From: Meandrina meandrites
Lineage: Eukaryota > Cnidaria > Anthozoa > Scleractinia > Meandrinidae
Length of the DNA: 64,000 bases
Assembly: GCA_963693305.1 (NCBI GenBank)
Contig: OY855903.1
Span: 32,827,598 to 32,891,597, forward strand
Direction of reading: 5' to 3'
The translations under genes and the position numbers were made by a program. A model generated the notes under the pieces. That model was not told where the DNA came from. It was given only the letters and a program-made list of their open reading frames with translations, and ran no database searches. This document shows, piece by piece, positions 23,412 to 35,345 of this stretch (the first letter of the stretch is position 1; each line of letters opens with the position of its first letter).

Positions 23412-26400
23412 TACAGAAGAAAAGTATAACACAAGCTGATCTAATACAAGCTGATCTTCATACAATTCTCTTTCTTTCAAACATTACCTAAAAACACCAA
23501 AGGAAATTGTTGATGCCTTCTTTGTATTCCCACTGTTTTTGCGGGTCTTGTTGTAATCAAACCGCACTCCTATAACTCTGGAAAACGAGGTGTCATTTTT
23601 CTTAGAACTAGACAGAACCATGCATGAGCAGAATATTATTTGGAGTAAAATAACTGTCGGACGGTAATGTGCATGAGCATACCATTATTTTTAGGCAGTT
23701 ATTCGCAGGACACGTAGCAGGCTCTTGGCCAACGAAAAGAAAGGGAAAATGCATCGAATGATAATTAAGCTTGTTTCCATGGTAACAGCTTTGCCGTGAT
23801 TTATTTGTTTAATTGGAGATTTCAAACATAAAGTTTCTTATAATTATTATGCTACAGTGTTGTCCAATATTGATTTCCCTAAATACAGGCCTGAAGTATA
23901 TTCTTCATACATATTTATAGGCAGGTGCAAGTGATGCTACCTTGGACATTTCACAGTCACCACGAAAGTATGGAGGACAAAATGTGAGTCTATTTGGAGG
24001 TCATGAAGACTGCAGGATGGTAACACTGGAAAGTCTTGAAAATCCGTTTATTATACCACTCCTCATGAACTGTAGGAAGGATAACCCTGAGTTGATTTCT
24101 TCACGAATGCCTTACTCGATTCAAGAGACTGGAACATTTATTATTGACCTGGATTCCTTAGGCAACAGGAAAGATGTCTTCTGTGATGATAATGGAGCTT
24201 GGACGATGAAAGGAAATAGGGAGAAATTGTACTGTGTTACGAAGAACTTAGAAGGTCAAGTTTCTTCATTGTTCAAGGTTTCATCAGAAGCAGATATATC
24301 AGTGAGAAGACGCCCTTACATTTGCAAGTCCTGCCCTGAATTTCACAAGACCATTGTTACAATTGAATATGGAAAATCAATTGAAAAATGGTTTTCTTTG
24401 GCATTAGTTCATTATTACTGGGAAGGAAAGCCAAGAAAGTTTAAAGTTGCTCCTCATGGCAATCGCAAACTCGAGTCCTCTGCGCCACCATATGTGAAGA
24501 CAAAAGAAAGCACAAAACAGCACCTTGTACAAAACCTGTCAGAGAAGAAAACAAATCCTAAACGTGCACTCTTTGAGACCATAAAGGATAGTGGTGGGGT
24601 TTGTGGTGCAGAGAGTGTGAGCTCTCTGCCAAGAAATGTTCGGCAGGTAAAAAACATTAAACATCAGCTGGGCCTGACATCCTCTTCAGCATCAAAAGGT
24701 AACAATGATCCACTAATGGCAGTGCTTGAGCTTCAGAAGGGTTCTTTTTCAGGATTCATTCGTGAAGTGGCTTGCAATGATCTGCCGACAGTAATGCTCT
24801 TCACAGATCAGCAGGTTGATGACATCATGCGTTTCTGCTGCCATAAGAAACCCAATTTGGTTTCAGAGCTTGGATTGGACATCACATTCCAATTGGGGCC
24901 ATTTTATCTGCTTGTAACCACTTACAAAAACCCCATGCTTACTGTGAAAGGTACCAGTCACCCACCTTCTCTTCTTGGGCCAGTTATGGTCTGCATGACC
25001 AAGGATGAATCTACATATCTATCATTTCTCCACTGTTTATTAAGAGCTGCACCTGGGCTTGGTAACTTTCTTCATGCAACTGGAACAGACAACGAGTCTG
25101 CTCTGCGTAATGCCATTGCAGCAGGTTTCCCTCAGTCTCACCCGCTACTTTGTTACTTGCACAGCAAGAAAAACATCAAAGAGAAGCTAAGACGTCTGGG
25201 GCTCTCTCAAGCCCTAAGTGGTAGGATTATTGAGGATATTTATGCCAAAGGAACCGGTCTTCTGTGGTCCAACTCCAAGGAGGAATTTGACAGGAGAGTG
25301 CAAGTTTTAATGCAAGACTGGCACACATTGGAGTCATCAGAGCGCAAGGAGCCAGAGTTTGTTGAGTACTTTCGTAAGTTTAAATTGGAGGATATGAGAG
25401 AAAGAATGGCCATGTATGTTGTACGCGAGCTGGGGCTAGGGGAGGAGCCATACTTACAGAACATTTCAGAAGCCATGAATGCAATGTTAAAAGAATGGAA
25501 CAACTTCATCCCTCAAGAGTTGGATCGCTTTGTCGTGTCCCTGTACGATTTCAAAGAATCTCCGGAAATGGAAACTGAATTAGCCTGGTTTGGACTTTCC
25601 GACAAGTGGGAAGTATCTGACGAGTTTAAACAGCACATGCCCAGACAACAGTATGGCGAGATGACTATGGAGGAAAGGAGGAATGTAATGAAGCAGATTT
25701 CAAAGCTATGCCCAGACCCACAGTCCTACAAGCAGTGCAAAACCTTTAAGTTTACAGCAAGTGCATCAAGTTCTTCCTCCAAAACACCATCAACTGCAGT
25801 TGCCAGGCCAAGCAGTGTTGTTGACCTGAGACAGCTAGAGGGTCAGTTTTCTAGGGAAGAACTATCCAGCCTTTCAGAAAAGGCAAAAGCCCTTATCCAC
25901 AACAAGGGTGTGCGAGAAGGATTTCAGATAGGCTCGTTTTTGGTTGATAGTGGTGCTTTGCTTCCTTGCAGGGTACAGCTTCTTAAGAGTGGCAAGTGTT
26001 CCTGTACCTGCACATTTTTCAGCAGAAACAACATCTGCCATCATTGTGTTGCAGTTGCCATTCAGACCGAAAGGGTTAATGAAATAGTTACAAGCTTCCC
26101 AGGAAGGAGCCTAACCTGGGTCAGTACGTCAACGGCACCCAAATCAGTTGGTACCAAAGTGCCGCCCAGGAAGCGCCCTCGAGATGAGGCAGCACTACCT
26201 CCCCAGGCCAGTGTGGATGAGGAGGGATCCCACCAATTGACAGCTGAAGCCATTGGTGACACAACTGTGGTGATCAGGAAAAGTGCCAAACCTAGTGACC
26301 CTCCACCAAGTGCACCCCTTGTCATTAAAAGTATCAGTGGGGGGATAAGAAAATGTGCTGGATGCAGGAAGCCGCTTTCCACGGTTATCGAGGGCTACAA

Positions 26401-26632
26401 TGAGGACGTTGACAAAATGTATTGCTTTGGCCGTTTTGAAGGATACAACTACTGGAACAAGACCACTAAGAGGTATCAGGAAACAGCTTCCACACGGCAT
26501 TATCACCTCAACCCGGTTTGCACCAGGTTGAGGCAGGCTGAAAGTCCTCTAAGAATCAGTTCTGAAAACATCCAAATCAGTCCCCACCTTCGCACAGTTA
26601 TAAAGGAGCGCTTCTCTTATAATCTAATTTAG
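21516..26632 (+). CDS. MULE transposase with SWIM zinc finger (5 exons)
   Basis: Exons 21516-21537, 21660-21704, 22164-22236, 22820-22919 and 23921-26632 all have consensus splice sites and join without a frame break to give 983 residues. The N-terminus is very acidic, including a run of seven aspartates. The DDE core is marked by D400 (LGLDITF), D470 (TDNESAL, followed by the LHSKKNI motif typical of MULEs) and E597 (SEAMNAMLKEW). A SWIM finger (CTC-x8-CHH) lies near residues 773-792, and a further cysteine/histidine cluster (CAGC) follows near 900. It should bind the element's TIRs and cut and join DNA in the nucleus. The last exon alone is 2.7 kb. The start was chosen as the first ATG of exon 1; a second ATG follows directly. 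Confidence 0.8.
23357..23412 (+). repeat. (TTTA)n microsatellite
   Basis: About 14 uninterrupted TTTA repeats within intron 4 of the transposase gene. Confidence 0.9.
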
Positions 26633-26948
26633 AGAGTACCTTTTTAGAGTGATTTGGTTTAACCTGTGAAACAACATCTAGCAATTAGTGCGTAAAAGTC
26701 ACAACTAAGAAAACAATAGAATTAGTGTTAATACTATGTTAAAGTAAGTTAGCATTAGAGTTTAAGTAAAACCACTCCAACCCTACAAGTGAAAACTTTT
26801 AGTCTCTAAATTAAGCTCAAGTTTTCAATAATTCTTCTCTATTTTAGTCGCCAGGCTGGGGACTTTGGTTCCAATTTAGTCCCCAGCCCTAAAATTTTAG
26901 TCGCCATGGTGACTAAAATGGTCTTAACTTGGAGGGTTGCACTCTACA

Positions 26949-27365
26949 CCCTTGTTTTGTTCAAATTTACATCGTGCACACGTTAGTGCTTATGTAGACA
27001 TTGTGCATCAGAACTGAAATGTCTTCTTGTAAATAGTACATGTGTTACAACAGGAAATGCAATCTGAAAATTTTCAGCTATTTTTTTTAACCTTGTTTTG
27101 TTGATGTTTACATCGAGCACAAGTTAGTGCTTCTGCAGACATTGTGCATCAGAACTGAAATGTCTTCTTGTGAATAGTAGTTGTGTTACAACAGGAAATG
27201 CGATCCGAAAATGTGGTTGTTATTTTCAGCATGTTTTTATAACTTTGTTTTGTTAATATTTACATTGTGCACAAGTTAGTGCTTCTGCAGACATTGTGCA
27301 TCAGAACTGAAATGCCATCTTGTGAATAGTAGTAATGGTACAACAGGAATGCGATATGAAATAAA
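26949..27365 (+). repeat. Three tandem repeats of about 145 bp
   Basis: The phrase CATTGTGCATCAGAACTGAA recurs three times, near 26999, 27139 and 27293, each preceded by TTGTTTTGTT and followed by ACAACAGGAA. The copies lie just after the transposase stop codon, so they form the 3' UTR or subterminal region. Confidence 0.8.
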
Positions 27366-28072
27366 TAAATGTATTTTGTTATGAAGGAATTTGCTTCCAA
27401 TATTGTTTTTTGGCGTTTCATCAAAACCAAATTTCTCCACAATATTAACGCTTGATCAAGAGAAAAGTTTGAGAATGAAAATGATCACAAAAGGAAAAAT
27501 GGTTTGATCTTTTTAAAATTCTCCCTGTGTTTAAATGGCGATTAGATGTTACAGAGTTGTTTCCTTGGTGTTGTTTTACCCACCCCTTCCCCCACCCAAA
27601 CAATCATTGTTTCGGGAGGTGGTTTATTCTACAGTATGCACCTGCAGAACATCTGAGCAGCGGTAATAAAAGATGGCGGATCGCGGTGAAACGGTCGGTG
27701 AAACGATCAAAACAAACAACTTAGGGGTAATATTTTCTTTCTATTTTTTTTTCTCGGTATTTTTTAGTATTTTTTTAGGTAGTCCATCTAGGTAGTCCAT
27801 TTACCAGTCCAACAGGGTAGTCCATTTTGGTAGTCCATCGTGGTAGTCCATGGACTGGGGGTCAGCGAAATGTACCGACCCCATGTGTTAGTGCTGATAA
27901 AAAATCAAAAGGAATATATGCATATAAAATACTGGCAATGTTGGTATAGCATCAATAATTGTTTAAAATAAGAATGAAAGAGATAAAGTCAAAAAAATTA
28001 AAAAAATTGCAGTATTAAGAATACTAATGTTCAGGATTTATGATCAAAACGATTTTTTTGTTCTTATTGCAG

Positions 28073-28165
28073 AATGACTCAGATGTAAATGCAGATGATG
28101 AAATAGGTGCAACAACAGCACCCCATCATCTTATTCCGACAGGGGCAAAGGTGGATGACATTTAG
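28073..28165 (+). CDS. Candidate terminal exon of the plus-strand host gene
   Basis: TTCTTATTGCAG opens 30 codons in phase 0 ending with TAG. The peptide is acidic then histidine/proline containing (DSDVNADDEIG ... APHHLIP). It lies 180 bp after the MULE and may be the last exon of the gene starting at 16991, in which case the MULE sits in an intron. Not recognised; based on splice site and open frame only. Confidence 0.35.
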   Translation, partial: NDSDVNADDEIGATTAPHHLIPTGAKVDDI

Positions 28166-29458
28166 TCACTGGTGTTGGCAGCTGAGGGGATGGTGGTCTG
28201 CCAGTTCAAAAAAATTAACATTTTGAATGCTGTTGTGACTTTAATTGCAAGTTACTATTTATTCAATGCTGACTACCCAAAGGGTTTGGGTGGTCATAGC
28301 AAGAATGTTTATTTATTTCTTGAGTATATTCTCATACCGGAGTTGAGAAGCAATCGCTCACTGCCAATAAGTGTAGAAACTGAGATAGGCTAGCTGAATA
28401 AAATGGTATAGAAACTACGTACCACACTTTCAGCTATTAGAGAATGGCACAAATTGAAGCCCATGGTATAGCAAAATGTGTACACAGTTTGAAACTTGGA
28501 AAAGAAATGTCAAATATAACAAGTAACAGGGAATTAAATGCAAATATTTTGCATAAACTACCTGTAATTGACTTTTTAACAGTTAAGCTGAGTCCAATAT
28601 GCAGGAACTAGTGATTTGCATGGCTAGTTTGTGGTTTTTATATGAAATTCTGTAGGTAGGAGTAGCGAAGAATAATTATGTATGCTCTTTTTGAAACCAT
28701 TTTTACAGCATGTATAGTGTATGCGTTGGACTGCATATTCAATAAAGATGTAACCGAAATTGCTTGTCAATATGATCTATTAAAATGGTTATATTCCCCT
28801 TTTTACATGGGGTTAAATCTACTGATTATTCATGGTTAAAGTAACCCAGTTTGTCAATATAATCCATTAAAATGTGCTATCTTAACCATTACACATGAGT
28901 TAAATCTACTCGTTATTAATGGTTAAAATAACCCATTTTTTCAACCTATTTTTTAGTTAAATTAACAAAAAGTAACTAATAATCAAAGATCTCTTCGAGA
29001 TTCGCCTATTTTGCATAGAGTATGCGTTGGGAAATGTTACTATTGAAAGCGATTTGCGATGCATTAACCCATTGACTCCCAGTCTAGAAGGCTTTTATTA
29101 GCGCGCACCCACCCCCTCAAACATTCCTGGCTCTTTAACGGCATTTAACATAAACGTGTGAGTGGAAAAAAATATACCATATGCATACTAAATTCAGACA
29201 AATAATTCCTTTCTGAAGTAAACTTTTATTACAACTAGACACGCTGAAAGACCAATTCATGATTTGAAATGTTAATTATCAACCTTGATAAATTGATCCC
29301 AGACCAAACTTGAAGTCGGTGAAAAAAATTTCTTCACCTCCGCGCGTCATTTTAACAACTCGCAAAAACACGAACTCTTTCTACAAAATAAAATGCTAGT
29401 TCGAAACACTCTGGTGAAAGGTAGGCTTTCATTCTGTACAACTGTTTCTGACATTTAT
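28166..29458. other. No recognisable gene
   Basis: AT-rich sequence with two imperfect copies of a block of about 70 bp (GGTTAAATCTACTG/CGTTATT region, 28800-28940). A plus-strand open frame at 28172-28393 has no recognisable features. Confidence 0.45.
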
Positions 29459-29921
29459 TTAAGGAGGCTCACGGTTTCCAGCAATTTCAAGCTCTTAAAC
29501 TTTGATGGGCCCGTACTACAAATCTTTATCAGTTGCTGCTGAAATAATGATATTGAACAAATGTACAATCATTGCTGAGTAAGTTGTGGTTATTTTCATG
29601 ACGTCATTGGTTACTATAGCAACAGTTTTACCCGTTAAAAACACCCTTAATTTTCCCTTTAAGTGCTTATAACTCAAAAACGAGTCCGGTGACCCCCATT
29701 TTTTATTATTGAATAATGATTGGCATGTTAAGATGCAACTTTTTGCAAAGTTAAAAAAATTTCTCCGGAGCGGTTTCAGAGCCACCTTAAAATTTAAGGT
29801 GGCTCTGATTGGGCATTTTTTCGATAGCATTATTATAGCAGCAACTGATAAACATTTGTAGTACTGACCCATCAAAGTTTAAGAGCTGGAAAGTGCTGGA
29901 AACCGTTGCGAGCCTCCTTAA
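29459..29921. repeat. Foldback element, copy 2
   Basis: Related to the element at 18152-18660: the ends are TTAAGGAGGCTC and GAGCCTCCTTAA, with shared AATCTTTATCAGTTG, GACGTCA.TGGTTAC and AACTCAAAAACGAG words. The centre has been rearranged, so only part of the hairpin is symmetric. Confidence 0.7.
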
Positions 29922-30560
29922 CCACCAGTGGTATTATCTTGGTACAGAAAAGCGGTAACTGGGGATAATAATTTGCGAATCATGGTGCCGTGAGATAGCG
30001 GACAACTACTGAATTTCTTCCACAAAATAAACACTCACATTGCTTTTTATGCTATCCATCACTATAACTAATAACAAAAAAAATACTTGTTTGCATTTTC
30101 CGAAGTACTGTAGTAAATCTTTGCATGTAAAAGGTCGTAAACTGAACACAAATTATTAAATAAACAACAACGCGATGGTAAGTCGGCTGCATGCTGCATA
30201 TCAGATGTCACCATGTGCTTTTCAAATCAATACGCTTCAGAAGCCTAAAATTCCAAACGTTAACTGGGCAAATGAAAGAAACTTGAAGGAAGTTTTGTTT
30301 TAGATAAATTCTCATTTCAAGATGTAGCTACTAATGTATCAAAGCTTCAAAATTCTGCATATTTTTGAAGCCGTGAGATCCTTCATTATTCACGCTAAAG
30401 GGTAAGTTTAATTTTAGCCCGACGGCTTTTTGCAGTCAATTTTTCACTAAGTGGCTTTACCGATCCTTCTAAAAATTCCAGTTAAGTTCCATTTAAGTTC
30501 GAAGCAATATTGTACATTACCATTTTCCTGTCTGAAGTCTTGAGAAGCTGCATTAAGTCG
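29922..30560. other. No recognisable gene
   Basis: AT-rich, no clear ORF, splice-bounded exon or repeat structure seen. Confidence 0.45.
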
Positions 30561-31154
30561 TGATCAAGTCCGTGAATTGCGGTCAAAACAAAAGATTGCG
30601 TGACGAGCTAAAAATACTTCTTTCAATGAAGACGACAAACAATAGACTTGTGATCTATTAAGGCAAACTTATGTTGAGCAATACCTCTGTTGCCTCAATG
30701 CGTAACAAACGTATTCTTGTACTCATAATATTCGTACGAATAGATAAAAGCCACTGTGCACATTCTGTCATTCCAGATGTTCCAGATATAAAATCGCTCT
30801 GGCTTGCGTAAGCAAAAATTACACTAACACTTAATCCACGTGATTCGTCAGGTGACTATCAAATCGTATCCAAGGCAACAAACTTCGGCACATTTTGAAC
30901 CGGTGAGATCCTACATTATTTACTTAGACTCTCTACCGATCCTTCCATACATTCCATTAAAGTTCGGACCATCATTGTACACTCACTCAATGGCTTCACT
31001 GATGGTCTAAATAGAAAATCATGGGGTAGAGTGTGCTAAAACAGTTCCGGTGAAAACGTATCCGATCGTTTCGACAATCGATTCACCTACACAAATACTT
31101 GCAATTCATCGCCCAGACTATCTCTCATGTTTAGCCTACCCTAAAATTTAAAGA
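30561..31154 (+). repeat. Dispersed duplication, copy A
   Basis: About 590 bp at high identity (few substitutions, one indel of about 10 bp) to 44545-45128 in the same orientation. Both copies start at a TGATCA.GTCCGTGAATTG word and end at CCCTAAAATTTAAAGA. No terminal inverted repeat is apparent. It may be a solo LTR-like or other non-autonomous repeat, or a segmental duplication. Confidence 0.75.
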
Positions 31155-32746
31155 TAATGTATATTCTTCGTTCTTGAAACGTCAGAGCCCAAACACGCTT
31201 AACACAATGTTATTCCTCGTTCTAAAAGAGTAAAAATGTAGACGAATCGACTTGTACGAAAATCATCTTATAGGCAAAACGACCGACATTCGGTGAGAAA
31301 CGTATTTCAATGCGCGGATATAATAACACCGTCTTAGATGCATGGAGCTATTAATGCGTTTTTTAATAAACATATTCCATTAAAGTTAAAACCGTTATTG
31401 TACATTACCATTTTCCTTTAGAAGCTGCTTGAAAACTGTACGTGAGGGCACATTGCGTGACGAGCTAAAAATACTTCTATGAATTAAGACGACAAACAGC
31501 AGACTTGTAACAATAGACAATAGAATTCGCCAATATCCCCTGACAAAGAATTTGCAGCACCTATTAACATATTAAACTAAACGATTCAATCGATGCCTGG
31601 AACAGATCTTTGAAAAATACCAACCTGTAGGTTGCAAAGCTACACAGGCTAACTAACGAGGGACGTGTGAAAATAAGACTTCCGCTCGAGAACTGCTCAC
31701 GCATTCCTATCCAGTGACGTTTTTTATCACCCACAGCGAAAAGTATTCCCTTGACAAATTAAAACAGTCCCTTGAGAGTATACAAAAATGTGTGTCAGAG
31801 AGTGCCACTATGATCCCTATTCTTACCATTTTCGCTTGGTAACCAAGCAAAATAGATGTAGATTCCATTCCTAGCCTCATAAACCGTTTTGTCGAAATGA
31901 AAGATTTCTTTCAGTCAGACCTAAATTTTAAGCGTAGGCAGTCCAAAATGTCTGATGCTACTGGGCGCAAAAATGCTGAGCGAATAGTGATATTTTTGGC
32001 CTACTGCACGCACAACTTATATCTGGGCATTTCTCTGGAACTAGTTGGTGACATGCCCATTATCAAGTCCTTTATCCAGCACATACATGTAAACCATTCC
32101 TGACGCGCAAATGAGAGTCGCAGAAATTACGACAAAGTTGAAAGCATAACTGACCTTTGCGCGCTTCAGAACCAACTCAACAGGGAGCATGCTGTTTTGA
32201 AAGCTGCAACAGGGTCGGACAGTAAAAGGCTCTTCTGGCTGCAGTTTCAAGAATTAATGCACTATCTTCATCAGAAATAGGAAGATCAATCCGACAGTCG
32301 GGGGAAAGTTCGTCTGCACATGAATTTCAGGATCGTTAATATTTGCTATAAACCCAGGTCACGCTTGAGAATTCAGAACACTTCGCATGTCTGTTGGTGT
32401 AGAAGACCACGAAGTGGATGAACTCGTCAGGAAATTACCGAACAGAAAGAATCTTATCATTTTTTCCAAAAACGGTGTCACGTGACTTGTCAAAAAAGGT
32501 TACATAACGGTTAAGCAGTACGGTCCAAACATCAAGATCAACAAATTTGAGTTTGTGGACTTGTCGAAAAAGGTTACAAATATATCATATTGCCGAATTT
32601 CTGGCATGGCAGCAAGGGAGGCTTTATATTCCTTCAACCGGACGCCAAGACCGTTTTTTATTGCTCATGATAAATGATACGAGGTGTTTCTCTGAAGTGA
32701 AGAGAATAACAACTCCTCAAAACTAAAGCGAAAAGAAATAATCTGT
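31155..32746. other. No recognisable gene
   Basis: Short open frames (31897-32103) without recognisable features. Some phrases of copy A (GACGAGCTAAAAATACTTCT) recur at about 31460, so another decayed copy may be present. Confidence 0.4.
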
Positions 32747-33475
32747 TTGTGGAACAATCATGACTTTTTTGTTGGTCAAATTGAAAGAATGACAACAATT
32801 CCAACCAGAGGAAAAAATGCGTGTCCCCTATTTGATTGGAAAATATCGAAAACGGACCATGCTAGACTGGTAGTTAATTCTTTTATATCTCGCCTAGACT
32901 GTGAAAATTCTAAGAAGATTTCGAACAAGATGTTCCGTTCTCGAAAATACATCGTTCTGGACTCTTTTCGGTTAGTCCAAAAAATACCAGCAACTCCATC
33001 TTCGGAAGGCATCCTTTTACTCGATGACAACATTATTTCAGAAATCGAGGGCCACCTCCAAAGACTGGAGATGCAAGAAAAAGAATTGAGGGAAGCAAAA
33101 GAGAAAGAAAAGAAAGAAAAAATAAAACAAATGAAACAGGGGCCTGCCGAAAATATGACAGTAGCGGTTCTGAAGCAACTTTTAAAAGATAAAGGAATTG
33201 CGTTTAGCTCAAAGGCGAAAAAATCAGATCTTGTAAAAATATTTAATAATCAGGCTTGTACACTGCATAACAATACATTAATATCATGGTCACACGTGAA
33301 AAAAGCAAAAACAGTAAAAGTGCTTGGAGCTGTTCCCGTGCGTAATGCAGGTGATGTAACTGCGTTTGACAGCTGTTTCCTTAAGCCGAAGCAGTTTTAC
33401 TTTACTGACAATCATCCACTTGCACCGAACAGAATCTATAGCCATGTAGTCGATTCTTGTCAGCGTTCTCGTTAG
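32747..33475 (+). CDS. SAP-domain-like protein, single-exon frame
   Basis: A 242-codon open frame has a charged coiled-coil segment (residues about 100-130, rich in KEKE) followed by a SAP-like helix-extended-helix, TVAVLKQLLKDKGI...KSDLVKIF (about 137-167). SAP motifs bind AT-rich DNA. The frame opens without an early ATG; the first in-frame ATG is about 15 codons in, so the beginning may be a splice acceptor. An AATAAA signal lies near 33559, compatible with a 3' terminal exon. It could be a host gene or a transposon-derived ORF; I do not recognise the remainder. Confidence 0.45.
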   Translation: MWNNHDFFVGQIERMTTIPTRGKNACPLFDWKISKTDHARLVVNSFISRLDCENSKKISNKMFRSRKYIVLDSFRLVQKIPATPSSEGILLLDDNIISEIEGHLQRLEMQEKELREAKEKEKKEKIKQMKQGPAENMTVAVLKQLLKDKGIAFSSKAKKSDLVKIFNNQACTLHNNTLISWSHVKKAKTVKVLGAVPVRNAGDVTAFDSCFLKPKQFYFTDNHPLAPNRIYSHVVDSCQRSR

Positions 33476-33764
33476 CCTCCTTTTCAGACTGGTTGGTTTT
33501 TGTTCAGTTATACATGTTTTGTTTTAAGTTAAAAACAGTTGGGCAAAGAAAATATTGCACAATAAAGAACAATCTGTATTTATAATTATTAGCACCTCAC
33601 GTCTCGAGATTCTTGAAGGTTATTTGACCTTTTGTGAACGCGGAATTTCGTCAACAGGAACGCCAGTTGTAAAGAAAAATATGTTTTACGCATATAAAAA
33701 ACATCACCAACGAAAAAAAAAAACATACTAGAAAGGCAGAAATGTGTCTTTTGTGCGCAGTTTA

Positions 33765-34005
33765 ATAGTCGATGAGTATTCGATGGGTCATCGATGAGTA
33801 ATCAATAACATCAATAGGTAATCAATTACATCAATGAGTAATCGATGGGTCATCGATGAGCAATCGATAGGCCACAAAATTTTTGGGCTTCGATTAGTCA
33901 TCGATTACTCATTGATCATCGCCAATAATCAATGACTAATCAACTGATTACCCATCGATTACTCATTGATTACCAATTGATCTCATTGATCATCGATTGG
34001 TTATG
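33765..34005. repeat. ATCGATGAGTAATCGAT-type repeats in both orientations
   Basis: Units such as ATCGATGGGTCATCGATGAG recur about eight times, first in one orientation then inverted after about 33890. The block can fold on itself. Confidence 0.7.
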
Positions 34006-35345
34006 CCTGGTTTCTTAGATGCTTTCTTGGCTATCCTTAACAACAAAATAGAAATAGAAACTAGCTGAGCAAAGGTGCAAGTTAAACTGTAAAAATAGCT
34101 ATATATACTGTTGTGTTTCATATGTAAATTGTCGCTTTTTTGTCATTTTGTTTTTTGCAGTTTCCACTAGTTCTAGTAACCGTAGTAAACATTTGTAGTA
34201 ATTGTCCACGATTAAAAAGTAGTGTAACGTAAGCAGTTTAAATATTAATTTTGCTTATTCAAGCATTGTAATTAGAGCAAGTTGTAAGTAGCTGTATTGT
34301 CGTAGTTTTATATGTAGTTTTTGTAATTAATAATGTAAGTATGCATGCTGTAAAAAATAGATAATAATAAATAAATAAAAAATTGTCCTTCGTTCAACCA
34401 GACTGCAATGCATTGAAAAGAACTGCTACTTTACCTCTGGCTGCATTGTTGGCCAGAATGGGCTTGCCATTACAGTTGCTGTGTCACACTACGTGCATTG
34501 CACACAAACTAAAACAGAGGTTATATTATGCACATTCATGACAAAATAGAAAAGGGATAACTGTGGAGAAGGTTTTCATGTATGGTTTGCTGAGAATTGG
34601 AAGAAAAAATCAATGGTTAGTTATTAACTCAGGTGATTAATCTTATAACAGTGAAGATGACAAATTTCTTCTTTTGTTTCTCATACAACCCATGTCGAGA
34701 AAACTGAAAAATTATTATTGTAAACTAGTGGTACCTATCGGTAGAAGTGCCAACGAGTACAACAAGAGAGAAGGGTTGTGAGGATAATAAATTTATTGTA
34801 AATGTTTGACTAAAAGTACACTTTATGATGTGGGTGTGATCAATGTACATTGCATGTATTCGTTGCGGAATGTTTGTGGAATAAACTGATGCGATTTGGT
34901 GAAGGCCTAATGAAGGAGTTCTAAAATGATACTAAAGTAGTGAGAAACCTTGTGAAATCCATGTAATTTGAGGGTTGCAAGCCATTGCAGTTCTATGCCG
35001 CTATTTTGGAAAGGTGTCAGCTGTTTTTAAGTCCAATAGACCTTAAATCAAAGTGGCTGTGAGCCACTGAAACTCGGAAAATATATAGCCTTTGTTTACT
35101 TCATATATAGTAACACAAATAAAGGCTGCATTTTACCCAACCCCCTACCCGCTTCACAAGACTAATTGATTACTAAATTTAATATTAAACACTCTCTGTC
35201 GACTGCGAGTGTTTGTTATTGTTTTGATTCTGGCAATGAAGAAAATCGTTCGAAAATCAAAAAGATTTAGGGCATTCGCGGCCTAAAATAAAATATACCG
35301 GTAGAAACAGGTATAAAATGTTTACTTTCGAGGTCATCCAGCTAA
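34006..35345. other. No confidently recognised gene
   Basis: A 44-bp minus-strand segment at 34435-34478 has both an acceptor (GTGTGACACAG) and a donor (GAG/GTAAAG) and is open, but is too short to call. Nothing else is supported. Confidence 0.35.

Larger units (their letters stand above)
21246..27881 (+). mobile_element. Complete MULE-type DNA transposon (6,636 bp)
   Basis: Long terminal inverted repeats (about 200 bp, 21246-21460 and 27670-27881) begin GGGTCGGTACATTTCGCTGA and contain tandem TGGACTACC-containing words. The flanks are an exact 8-bp duplication, CATGTGTT, at 21238-21245 and 27882-27889. Inside is a five-exon transposase gene on the plus strand with an intact long frame. TIRs, target duplication and an uninterrupted transposase all suggest recent insertion and possible autonomy. 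TSD length and transposase motifs point to the Mutator-like superfamily. Confidence 0.85.
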
